Below are positions 1-5,762 of a DNA stretch of 6,997 bases, in pieces. The stretch is taken from the NCBI GenBank assembly GCA_027484495.1, contig JAIXSW010000344.1:1-6997 (forward strand). Reading direction: 5' to 3'. Numbering within the stretch: position 1 is the stretch's first letter; the number at the start of each line of letters is the position of its first letter. The DNA comes from Gammaproteobacteria bacterium (lineage in GTDB: Bacteria; Pseudomonadota; Gammaproteobacteria; Enterobacterales; Alteromonadaceae). The notes beneath the pieces are model-generated. The model made no database searches and was not told the DNA's origin. It worked only from the letters and a program-made list of their open reading frames with translations. The position numbers and the translations under genes are program-made.

Positions 1-1114
1 CTTTGGCTGCTTCAACTTCAGTCAGTTTAATGATGTGGTAACCGAATGATGTTTTGACCACCGCCGATAAATCACCGGCTTTGTTTAATGCATAGGCTGC
101 CGTTTCAAACTCTGGCTCCATCACACCTTTAGTGATGAAATCTAAATCACCACCGTTTTCTGCAGACACTGTGTCTGCAGAGTGCTGCTTCGCCAGCGCC
201 GCAAAATCGGCCCCGCCCTGCAGTTCTTTCAGAATAGCTTCAGCTTTGGTTTTAACATCAGCATTGTCTTCTGCAGATTCCAGCAGAATGTGCGACACGC
301 GGCGGCGCTCTTCACCCTGATAGCGGCTCAGGTTGGCATTGTAATATGCGCTGATGTCGCCATCATTGACCTGAATGTCTTTAGCCAAATCAGCAGCGTT
401 CAACTCAACGTACTGCAATGAAAGCTGTTCTGGCGTCGCGTAGCGGGCTTGATTCTGCTGATACCAGGTGTTGAGTTGAGCATCATCAAACTTGACGTCT
501 TTTGCCAGTTCTGTGGCTTTCACCGTGGCATATTCAATATCACGGGTTTGCTGTTGTAAGGTCATCAGCGACTTCATTTCGCCCGGTAAGGCAAAATCAG
601 AGCCAGCCAGACCGACTAACAACTGATTGCGGCTATATTGCTCACGCAACAAATCACGCAGCTGATTGGCAGTCAGATTACTCTGACGTAGTACAGCCAG
701 GTAGCGGTCGTTGTTAAAAGCACCATCAACCTGAAATTCCGGCATTTTCACCAGCGCGTCTTTTAAAAATTGATCGCTAATCGCGATGCCAAACACCGTG
801 CTTTGTTGTTTTAACAGCGTTTCATCGATCAAACGCTCTAATACCTGATTACGGAAATTGTTCATGTAATTGGTATCAGCAGCCAGGCTGGCGAACATCT
901 CGCCAAACTGCTGTTCCATCCGTGCCCGCTCATTCTGATAGCTTTGTTCAAACTTCGTCCGGCTGATTTCTTCGCCGTTGACCACGGCAACCGGTTGGTC
1001 GGCATTGTTACCGAAGTAGCTGCTGACGCCTGAAACCGCAAACGTCAGGATAACGAGGCCCAGCACGACCTGAGCAATAATGCCCTGCGAACCATCTCTG
1101 ATCTTTTCTAACAT
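1..1114 (-). CDS. ppiD: Periplasmic folding chaperone PpiD (SurA/parvulin type), N-terminal 371 residues, truncated by window edge
   Basis: PpiD is a membrane-anchored periplasmic chaperone that sits beside the SecYEG translocon and assists newly exported proteins. The frame is open from ATG at 1114 to base 1 and encodes about 371 residues of a family usually near 620, so the C-terminal part lies outside the window. It begins MLEKIRDGSQG, followed by one transmembrane segment at about residues 12-34 (N-in, C-out), then a SurA_N-like chaperone region with YMNNFRNQVLERLIDETLL at about 85-103. A parvulin (PPIC) domain spans about 267-365 and carries H275 in VSHILL, a GGDL motif, M332 and F336 in VMEPEFE, and H360 in FGYHIIKL. 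E. coli PpiD, as I recall it, lacks these residues and its domain is reported inactive. The Shine-Dalgarno is weak (AGAGA about 10 nt upstream). The gene lies just beyond the hupB terminator, so it needs its own promoter or readthrough. Confidence 0.95.
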   Translation of the reverse strand, partial: MLEKIRDGSQGIIAQVVLGLVILTFAVSGVSSYFGNNADQPVAVVNGEEISRTKFEQSYQNERARMEQQFGEMFASLAADTNYMNNFRNQVLERLIDETLLKQQSTVFGIAISDQFLKDALVKMPEFQVDGAFNNDRYLAVLRQSNLTANQLRDLLREQYSRNQLLVGLAGSDFALPGEMKSLMTLQQQTRDIEYATVKATELAKDVKFDDAQLNTWYQQNQARYATPEQLSLQYVELNAADLAKDIQVNDGDISAYYNANLSRYQGEERRRVSHILLESAEDNADVKTKAEAILKELQGGADFAALAKQHSADTVSAENGGDLDFITKGVMEPEFETAAYALNKAGDLSAVVKTSFGYHIIKLTEVEAAK

Positions 1115-1150
1115 GCTTGATTTATCTCTTTTCGCTGCAATAGCTGGCTT

Positions 1151-1186
1151 AAAAAAAAAGCGCATCTTATCAGATGCGCCTTTTTT
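1151..1186 (-). terminator. Intrinsic terminator downstream of hupB
   Basis: A perfect 8-bp stem GCGCATCT/AGATGCGC (1160-1167 with 1172-1179) has a 4-nt loop. Read on the minus strand it is followed by nine T (1151-1159), the classic rho-independent form for hupB transcripts. A T6 run (1181-1186) on the plus strand makes it nearly symmetrical, so it could act in both directions. It ends only 36 bp before the ppiD start codon. Confidence 0.9.
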
Positions 1187-1211
1187 ATAGAAGCTGTGAA
1201 GGAACTGTAAC
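1184..1211 (-). promoter_or_regulatory. Candidate sigma-70 promoter for ppiD, overlapping the hupB terminator
   Basis: On the minus strand GTTACA (1206-1211) and TATAAA (1184-1189) are separated by 16 bp. They match 4/6 and 5/6 of the -35 and -10 consensus. Initiation would fall around 1176-1178, inside the terminator hairpin, giving a leader of about 63 nt. It is the best candidate I see between hupB and ppiD, but the match is modest and no other evidence supports it. I saw no sigma-32 -10 motif (CCCCATNTA) here. Confidence 0.33.
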
Positions 1212-1304
1212 GACCTTAGTTGATTGTCATCTGAGCGACAGTGGCAACAGGCACGGGTTCCTTTGAGCCCGAATCACTTACCCGGCGCGCCGGATCAGCG
1301 TTTC
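1187..1304 (-). other. Long structured 3' region of hupB, no gene recognised
   Basis: The terminator lies about 120 nt beyond the hupB stop, a longer 3' tail than for tig (about 30 nt) or clpX (about 55 nt). The segment carries a 12-bp perfect palindrome CCGGCGCGCCGG (1282-1293) and a nested stem formed by GTTG/CAAC (1219-1222 with 1245-1248) and TGTC/GACA (1225-1228 with 1237-1240). I find no ORF with a ribosome binding site and no tRNA fold. It could be an ordinary 3' UTR, the promoter region of ppiD, or a source of a 3'-UTR-derived small RNA. The sequence alone does not decide. Confidence 0.4.
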
Positions 1305-1577
1305 TTAGTTCACGCTGTCTTTTAACGCTTTGCCTGGCTTGAAAGAAGGGATCTTCGCAGAAGCGATTTGGATCGTTTCGCCAGTTTGTGGGTTACGGCC
1401 AGTACGGGCTGCACGCTCGCGTACTGCGAAAGTACCGAAACCAACCAGCGCAACTGAGTCACCTTCCTTTAAAGCTTCAGTAACGGCTTCGATGAACGCG
1501 TCAAGAGAACGACCCGCTGCCGCTTTAGAAATGTCTGCACCAGCAGCAATTTTGTCGATAAGTTGAGACTTGTTCAC
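1305..1577 (-). CDS. hupB: DNA-binding protein HU-beta
   Basis: HU is a small basic nucleoid protein that binds DNA without sequence specificity, bends it and constrains supercoils, as a homodimer or an HU-alpha/HU-beta heterodimer. The 90-residue product has the usual family length. It begins MNKSQLIDKIAAGADISKAA (helical dimerisation part, about 1-42), then VALVGFGTFAVRERAARTG, then the flexible DNA-binding arm with RNPQTGE, where P63 is the residue that intercalates between base pairs, and ends AKIPSFKPGKALKDSVN. It is far closer to E. coli HupB than to HupA or IHF. The start is GTG at 1577, chosen because GAAGGGG sits 8 nt upstream and the N-terminus matches the family exactly. An ATG 8 nt earlier is out of frame. 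It has its own promoter and terminator and so is a separate unit from lon. HU is a known Lon substrate in E. coli, which fits the adjacency. Confidence 0.98.
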   Translation of the reverse strand: MNKSQLIDKIAAGADISKAAAGRSLDAFIEAVTEALKEGDSVALVGFGTFAVRERAARTGRNPQTGETIQIASAKIPSFKPGKALKDSVN

Positions 1578-1585
1578 AATATCAT

Positions 1586-1592
1586 CCCCTTC
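1586..1592 (-). promoter_or_regulatory. hupB ribosome binding site that decides the GTG start
   Basis: GAAGGGG lies 8 nt before the GTG at 1575-1577 and directly abuts an out-of-frame ATG (1583-1585). That ATG would give only Met-Ile-Leu before a TGA overlapping the GTG. The spacing favours initiation at GTG. Confidence 0.8.
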
Positions 1593-1647
1593 AATTGTTA
1601 TTATTTTCTACAACCAGATTCAAAGTACATTCTTGTGTTCGGCTTTT

Positions 1648-1676
1648 GTTATATCAAGCCATAAACAGGCTTGCAA
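1648..1676 (-). promoter_or_regulatory. Sigma-70 promoter of hupB
   Basis: On the minus strand TTGCAA (1671-1676) and TATAAC (1648-1653) are 17 bp apart and match 4/6 and 5/6 of consensus. Transcription would start near 1641, giving a leader of about 64 nt that ends in the strong GAAGGGG ribosome binding site. The E. coli hupB gene has several promoters and more may exist here, but this is the only convincing pair I see in the spacer. Confidence 0.65.
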
Positions 1677-1678
1677 GC
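1655..1678 (-). repeat. Inverted repeat within the hupB promoter, possible operator
   Basis: CAAGCC (1655-1660) and GGCTTG (1668-1673) form a 6-7-6 dyad lying between the -10 and -35 elements. The second arm continues into CAAGC (1674-1678), making the 10-bp palindrome GCTTGCAAGC (1669-1678) over the -35. A protein bound here would occlude RNA polymerase. No specific regulator is recognised, and the RNA could equally not use it because it lies upstream of the predicted start point. Confidence 0.4.
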
Positions 1679-1716
1679 ACAAATCCAAGGGTCCTGAAAA
1701 ATTCTTGGTGTCTCGC

Positions 1717-1739
1717 CAGCCCTTGTCCTACAAGGGCTG
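1717..1739 (-). other. 10-bp stem-loop downstream of lon, not a typical terminator
   Basis: CAGCCCTTGT (1717-1726) pairs perfectly with ACAAGGGCTG (1730-1739) around a 3-nt loop. It begins about 48 nt beyond the lon stop. No U-tract follows on either strand; the nearest T5 on the minus strand is about 15 nt further on. It may protect the lon mRNA 3' end or act with Rho, but I do not call it an intrinsic terminator. Confidence 0.5.
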
Positions 1740-1787
1740 CACCGAAACTGCCCCTAAATTAGCACAGCCTGAGCTTTTGAAAAGCCC

Positions 1788-4184
1788 CTAAACCGGATTT
1801 TTTTGGGTTTTTTTGGCTCTTGTGCTCTTTTTTTCTTCAGTGATCACGGACATACCGGTTGGCGGCTCCTGTAAAGCCAGTTCCAGCACCTCATCTATCC
1901 ATTTTACCGGGCAGATTTCGATGTCGCCTTTGACGTTATCGGGAATGTCTTTTAAGTCGCGCACGTTATCATGTGGGATCAATACCCGCTTGATGCCGCC
2001 CCGATGCGCTGCCAACAACTTCTCTTTTAAGCCGCCAATTGGCAGTACTTCGCCGCGCAAGGTGATTTCTCCGGTCATGGCCACATCCGCCCGCACCGGA
2101 TTGCCGGTCAGGCTGGACACCAATGCAGTTACCATCGCTATACCTGCACTTGGACCATCTTTTGGTGTGGCACCTTCTGGCACGTGGATATGGATGTCGC
2201 GTTTCTCATAGAAGTCTTCGTTGATGCGCAACGTTTCCGCCCGGCTTCTGACTACCGTCATGGCTGCCTGGATGGATTCTTTCATCACATCGCCCAGTGA
2301 GCCGGTGTGCGTCAGTTTGCCTTTGCCCACCACAGCAGCGGCTTCAATCGTCAACAAATCACCACCGACTGAGGTCCAGGCCAGGCCTGTGACCTGCCCA
2401 ATCCGGTTACTGTCCTCAGCTTTACCGTAATCGAAACGTTGTACGCCCAGGAACTCTTCCAGATTATCCTGACCAATCCGTACTGTCTTAACTGCTTTGT
2501 TCAACAGTATTTGCTTCACGGCTTTGCGGCAAAGTTTGGAGATCTCACGCTCGAGACTACGCACACCAGCTTCCCGCGTGTAATAGCGGATAATGCCAAT
2601 GATGGCGCTGTCTTCGACGGTCAGCTCACCTTTTTTCAACCCATTGCGCTCAATTTGTTTGCTGACTAAATGTTGCTTGGCAATATTGAGCTTTTCATCT
2701 TCGGTATACCCAGACAAGCGAATTACTTCCATCCGATCCAGCAAGGCTTCAGGAATATTCAGACTGTTACTGGTCGCGAAGAACATCACATCTGACAGGT
2801 CATAATCCACTTCCAGATAATGATCACTGAACGCTGAGTTCTGTTCCGGGTCCAGCACTTCTAACAGCGCAGCTGCCGGGTCTCCGCGGAAATCGGATGC
2901 CATCTTGTCGATTTCATCCAGCAGGAACAGCGGGTTGCGTACGCCCACTTTGGCCATTTTCTGGATGATCTTGCCTGGCATTGAGCCAATGTAGGTACGA
3001 CGATGTCCACGGATTTCCGCTTCATCCCGCACGCCACCCAGCGCCATCCGCACGTATTTGCGGCCAGTAGCCTTAGCAACGGACTGACCTAAAGAGGTTT
3101 TACCGACCCCTGGTGGACCAACCAGACACAAAATTGGCCCTTTTAATTTATTCACACGTTGTTGTACTGCCAAATATTCCAGAATGCGTTCTTTCACTTT
3201 ATCCAGACCATAATGGTCGGCATTCAGAACCTCTTCGGCCAGTGCCAGATTTTTCTTCACTTTAGAACGGGATTTCCAAGGTACTTGCGTCAGCCAGTCA
3301 ATATAAGAACGAACAACTGTGGCTTCTGCGGACATTGGTGACATCATTTTCAGCTTCGACAGTTCAGCACTGGCTTTGTCTTTTGCTTCCGTTGGCATCT
3401 GTGCCGCTTCGATTTTTCGACTGATCGCTTCGAATTCGTCCGGTGCATCATCCAACTCACCAAGCTCACGCTGGATCGCCTTCATCTGCTCATTCAGGTA
3501 ATACTCGCGCTGGCTTTTTTCCATCTGCTTTTTGACACGGCTACGGATCCGCCGTTCGACTTGCAGGATGTCAATCTCCGATTCCATCATCGCCATCAGA
3601 TATTCGAGGCGTTCAGTGACGTCGATGATCTCGAGGACTTTTTGCTTATCCTCGACTTTCAGCGGCATATGCGCAGCCATCGTATCGGCGAGGCGCGCGG
3701 CGTCATCGATGCCCGATAATGCAGTCAGCACTTCCGGTGGAATTTTTTTGTTGAGTTTGATGTAGCCTTCGAACTGATTCACCGCGGAACGCAGGAAAAC
3801 TTCCTGCTCGCGGCTATCGAGTTCCGGTGATGCTATGACATCGACATAGGCCATAAAGGTTTTATCGGTTTCCGTGAAGCCCGCCAGTTTGGCCCGACGC
3901 CCCCCTTCCACCAGCACTTTGACGGTGCCATCTGGCAATTTCAGCAATTGCAGGATCGTGGCGACAGTGCCGACGGTAAACAAATCAGCCTCAGCCGGGT
4001 CGTCTAGTGTCGCGTCTTTCTGCGCCACCAGAAAAATTTGTTTGTCTTTGTCCATGGCCGCATCCAGGCACTTGATGGACTTTGCCCGCCCGACGAATAA
4101 TGGGATCACCATATGCGGATAGACGACTACGTCGCGTAATGCCAGCACGGGCATGTGCAAACGTTCGACTGTTGCTTCTGTCAT
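1788..4184 (-). CDS. lon: ATP-dependent protease La (Lon)
   Basis: Lon is a homohexameric cytoplasmic AAA+ serine protease that degrades misfolded proteins and specific regulators such as SulA, RcsA and HU in E. coli. The 798 residues show the full LonA order: N-terminal substrate-binding domain (about 10-200, PVLALRDVVVYPHMVIPLFVGR), a coiled region (about 200-300, KKQMEKSQREYYLNEQMKAI), the AAA+ module with Walker A GPPGVGKT at 356-363 and Walker B LLDEID around 421-426, and the protease domain with catalytic S679 in PKDGPSAG and K722 in GGLKEKLLAAHRGG. These positions equal those of E. coli Lon. ATG at 4184 is preceded by GAGAG 8 nt upstream. The C-terminus runs about 14 residues past E. 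coli Lon in a Lys-rich tail (from about E783) encoded over three A7 tracts. A sigma-32 promoter lies upstream, after the clpX terminator, so lon is a heat-shock unit of its own. Confidence 0.99.
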   Translation of the reverse strand: MTEATVERLHMPVLALRDVVVYPHMVIPLFVGRAKSIKCLDAAMDKDKQIFLVAQKDATLDDPAEADLFTVGTVATILQLLKLPDGTVKVLVEGGRRAKLAGFTETDKTFMAYVDVIASPELDSREQEVFLRSAVNQFEGYIKLNKKIPPEVLTALSGIDDAARLADTMAAHMPLKVEDKQKVLEIIDVTERLEYLMAMMESEIDILQVERRIRSRVKKQMEKSQREYYLNEQMKAIQRELGELDDAPDEFEAISRKIEAAQMPTEAKDKASAELSKLKMMSPMSAEATVVRSYIDWLTQVPWKSRSKVKKNLALAEEVLNADHYGLDKVKERILEYLAVQQRVNKLKGPILCLVGPPGVGKTSLGQSVAKATGRKYVRMALGGVRDEAEIRGHRRTYIGSMPGKIIQKMAKVGVRNPLFLLDEIDKMASDFRGDPAAALLEVLDPEQNSAFSDHYLEVDYDLSDVMFFATSNSLNIPEALLDRMEVIRLSGYTEDEKLNIAKQHLVSKQIERNGLKKGELTVEDSAIIGIIRYYTREAGVRSLEREISKLCRKAVKQILLNKAVKTVRIGQDNLEEFLGVQRFDYGKAEDSNRIGQVTGLAWTSVGGDLLTIEAAAVVGKGKLTHTGSLGDVMKESIQAAMTVVRSRAETLRINEDFYEKRDIHIHVPEGATPKDGPSAGIAMVTALVSSLTGNPVRADVAMTGEITLRGEVLPIGGLKEKLLAAHRGGIKRVLIPHDNVRDLKDIPDNVKGDIEICPVKWIDEVLELALQEPPTGMSVITEEKKSTRAKKTQKNPV

Positions 4185-4228
4185 TAGAATTACTCTCGAA
4201 TTAGTTACTGCAGGCGTGAGATAAGGAG

Positions 4229-4257
4229 TATATGGGGTTCAAAAGCTTCAGTTCAAC
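4229..4257 (-). promoter_or_regulatory. Heat-shock (sigma-32) promoter of lon
   Basis: On the minus strand GTTGAAC (4251-4257) and CCCCATATA (4229-4237) are 13 bp apart. The -10 matches the sigma-32 consensus CCCCATNTA completely and the -35 matches CTTGAAA at 5 of 7. As I recall, the E. coli lon promoter has the same GGCGTTGAA and CCCCATATACT elements. An overlapping sigma-70 reading (TTGAAC, 18 bp, TATACT) is also possible and could give basal expression. TTGAAC occurs twice, once as -35 and again just before the CCCC. Predicted start near 4221, leader about 37 nt. Confidence 0.88.
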
Positions 4258-4265
4258 GCCACAGC

Positions 4266-4288
4266 AAAAAAAATGCCTGTGATGGCAT
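4266..4288 (-). terminator. Second, weaker terminator-like hairpin between clpX and lon
   Basis: ATGCC/GGCAT (4273-4277 with 4284-4288) makes a 5-bp stem with a 6-nt loop, followed on the minus strand by a run of T (4266-4272). The stem is short, so termination would be partial. It lies between the strong clpX terminator and the lon promoter and may serve as a backup that keeps clpX readthrough out of lon. Confidence 0.5.
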
Positions 4289-4328
4289 ACCATTGATTAA
4301 ATGTGCGGCAAGATATTGAATCAGGGGG

Positions 4329-4356
4329 AAAAAAAAGGAGCCAAAGCTCCTTTTTT
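4329..4356 (-). terminator. Intrinsic terminator of the clpP-clpX operon
   Basis: GGAGC (4337-4341) and GCTCC (4346-4350) form a 5-bp GC-rich stem with a 4-nt loop, extended by A-T pairs between A8 (4329-4336) and T6 (4351-4356). On the minus strand it ends in eight T. It starts about 55 nt after the clpX stop. Confidence 0.9.
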
Positions 4357-4372
4357 AATTCAGGTAAAATGC

Positions 4373-4381
4373 TGTGGATAA
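4373..4381 (-). promoter_or_regulatory. Consensus DnaA box in the clpX 3' UTR
   Basis: The minus strand reads TTATCCACA, a perfect match to the strict DnaA-box consensus TTATNCACA. It lies between the clpX stop codon and the clpX terminator. It is a single box: I saw no second consensus copy nearby and no AT-rich unwinding element, so it is not an origin. By chance one would expect well under one exact copy of this 9-mer in a window this size. Confidence 0.5.
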
Positions 4382-4399
4382 CGATGCAGTAAGCATCGT
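4381..4399 (-). other. Stem-loop just after clpX
   Basis: ACGATGC (4381-4387) pairs with GCATCGT (4393-4399) around a 5-nt loop, beginning about 12 nt after the clpX stop. It has no U-tract and abuts the DnaA box. It may stabilise the clpX mRNA 3' end. Confidence 0.45.
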
Positions 4400-4411
4400 A
4401 TCAAGTGCAGC

Positions 4412-5692
4412 TTAGTGTGACTCAGCTGCGACTTTTTCCGGGTTCTGATACATCAGGATCGGCTGCGACTCGCCGCGGATCACCGTCTCGTCCACCACGA
4501 CTTTAGCCACATCCTGCATCGATGGCAGTTCATACATGGTATCCAGCAATACACCTTCAACGATTGAACGCAGACCACGGGCGCCGGTTTTACGCTCCAT
4601 CGCTTTTTGTGCAATCGCTTTCAGCGCATCTTCACGGAATTCAAGTTCAACGCCTTCCATCTGGAACAGCGCACCAAACTGTTTGATCAGCGCATTTTTC
4701 GGTTGACTCAGAATTTGCATCAGTGCGGCCAGATCCAGCTCAGTTAACGTGGCAACGACTGGCAGACGACCGATAAACTCCGGGATCAAACCAAACTTCA
4801 CCAAATCTTCCGGCTCTACATCGCGGAAACTCTCCGTCAGACTACGCGTGGATTCTTTGCTCTTCACTTGCGCGCCAAAGCCAATACTGGAGCCTTTGGC
4901 ACTGCGCTGCTCGATAATTTTATCGAGACCGGCAAAAGCGCCGCCACAGATAAACAGGATCTTTGACGTATCAACCTGCAGGAATTCCTGCTGTGGATGT
5001 TTGCGGCCACCTTGCGGCGGTACAGATGCCACTGTGCCTTCAATCAGTTTTAACAGGGCCTGCTGCACGCCTTCACCAGACACATCGCGGGTGATAGACG
5101 GGTTCTCAGATTTGCGCGAAATCTTGTCGATTTCATCAATATAAACAATACCGCGCTGGGCTTTTTCGACATCGTAATCGCATTTTTGCAGCAATTTCTG
5201 GATGATGTTTTCGACGTCTTCACCGACATAACCTGCTTCGGTTAATGTGGTGGCATCGGCCATGGTAAATGGCACATCCAGCAGACGAGCCAAAGTCTCG
5301 GCAAGCAATGTTTTACCGCTACCAGTTGGGCCAATCAGCAGAATGTTTGACTTACCTAGTTCAACATCCTGTTTTTGCCCGACAGTGCGTAACCGTTTGT
5401 AATGGTTATAGACTGCGACCGCCAGAACTTTCTTCGCATGTTCCTGACCGATAACATAATCATCAAGGTGGTTGCGGATCTCTTTCGGCGTAGGCAGTTT
5501 ATTACCATCGCGTTTTGGCGAAATGTCTTTGATTTCTTCACGAATAATGTCGTTGCACAGGTCAACGCATTCATCACAGATATACACCTGCGGACCTGCG
5601 ATCAACTTGCGCACTTCATGTTGCGATTTGCCACAGAAAGAGCAATACAGCAACTTGTTGCTCTTCTCGCCGTCAGTGCGGTGATCAGACAT
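4412..5692 (-). CDS. clpX: ATP-dependent unfoldase ClpX, specificity subunit of ClpXP
   Basis: ClpX is a hexameric AAA+ unfoldase that recognises tagged substrates, including SsrA-tagged proteins, unfolds them and feeds them into ClpP. The 426 residues match the family length (E. coli 424). The N-terminal zinc-binding domain has C17, C20, C39 and C42. The AAA+ core shows Walker A GPTGSGKT at 121-128, the pore-1 loop GYVG at 154-157, Walker B IVYIDEID at 182-189 with E187, a pore RKH loop around 230-232, the ClpP-docking IGF loop at 270-272, the arginine finger R309 in IPEFIGRL, and sensor-2 R372 in GARGLR. All functional residues are present. ATG at 5692 is preceded by GAGG 7 nt upstream. It follows clpP by 70 bp with no clear terminator, so the two are probably co-transcribed, and ends before a strong terminator. 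Confidence 0.99.
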   Translation of the reverse strand: MSDHRTDGEKSNKLLYCSFCGKSQHEVRKLIAGPQVYICDECVDLCNDIIREEIKDISPKRDGNKLPTPKEIRNHLDDYVIGQEHAKKVLAVAVYNHYKRLRTVGQKQDVELGKSNILLIGPTGSGKTLLAETLARLLDVPFTMADATTLTEAGYVGEDVENIIQKLLQKCDYDVEKAQRGIVYIDEIDKISRKSENPSITRDVSGEGVQQALLKLIEGTVASVPPQGGRKHPQQEFLQVDTSKILFICGGAFAGLDKIIEQRSAKGSSIGFGAQVKSKESTRSLTESFRDVEPEDLVKFGLIPEFIGRLPVVATLTELDLAALMQILSQPKNALIKQFGALFQMEGVELEFREDALKAIAQKAMERKTGARGLRSIVEGVLLDTMYELPSMQDVAKVVVDETVIRGESQPILMYQNPEKVAAESH

Positions 5693-5712
5693 GGAACTAC
5701 CTCATTCTTCCC

Positions 5713-5736
5713 AAAGCGACGCTTTCACGTCACTTT
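5713..5736 (-). other. Stem-loop in the clpP-clpX spacer
   Basis: On the minus strand AAAGTGACG and CGTCGCTTT form a 9-bp stem (one G-U pair) around the 6-nt loop TGAAAG. Only three T follow before GGG, so it is not a good terminator in the operon direction. It ends about 9 nt before the clpX Shine-Dalgarno. It could be a weak attenuator, an RNase barrier or a modulator of clpX translation. Confidence 0.5.
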
Positions 5737-5762
5737 TATTCAATCTGTGCTTAAAACTAAGC

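Noticed and set aside
1282..1293. Palindrome CCGGCGCGCCGG as a terminator
   Set aside because: It has no loop-sized centre and no following T-run; the real hupB terminator is further on.
1187..1304. Possible tRNA between hupB and ppiD
   Set aside because: No cloverleaf, no T-loop consensus GTTCRANYC in the right context and no CCA end; only short unrelated stems.
1813..2211. 132-codon plus-strand ORF antisense to the lon protease domain
   Set aside because: Composition follows complementary codon bias of lon, and no recognisable domain or promoter was seen.
3908..3915. Chi-like octamer GCTGGTGG on the minus strand within lon
   Set aside because: A single copy in coding sequence of an organism whose Chi sequence is unknown; likely chance.
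4749..5144. 131-codon plus-strand ORF antisense to clpX
   Set aside because: It is a mirror of a strongly conserved AAA+ region, with no independent coding evidence.
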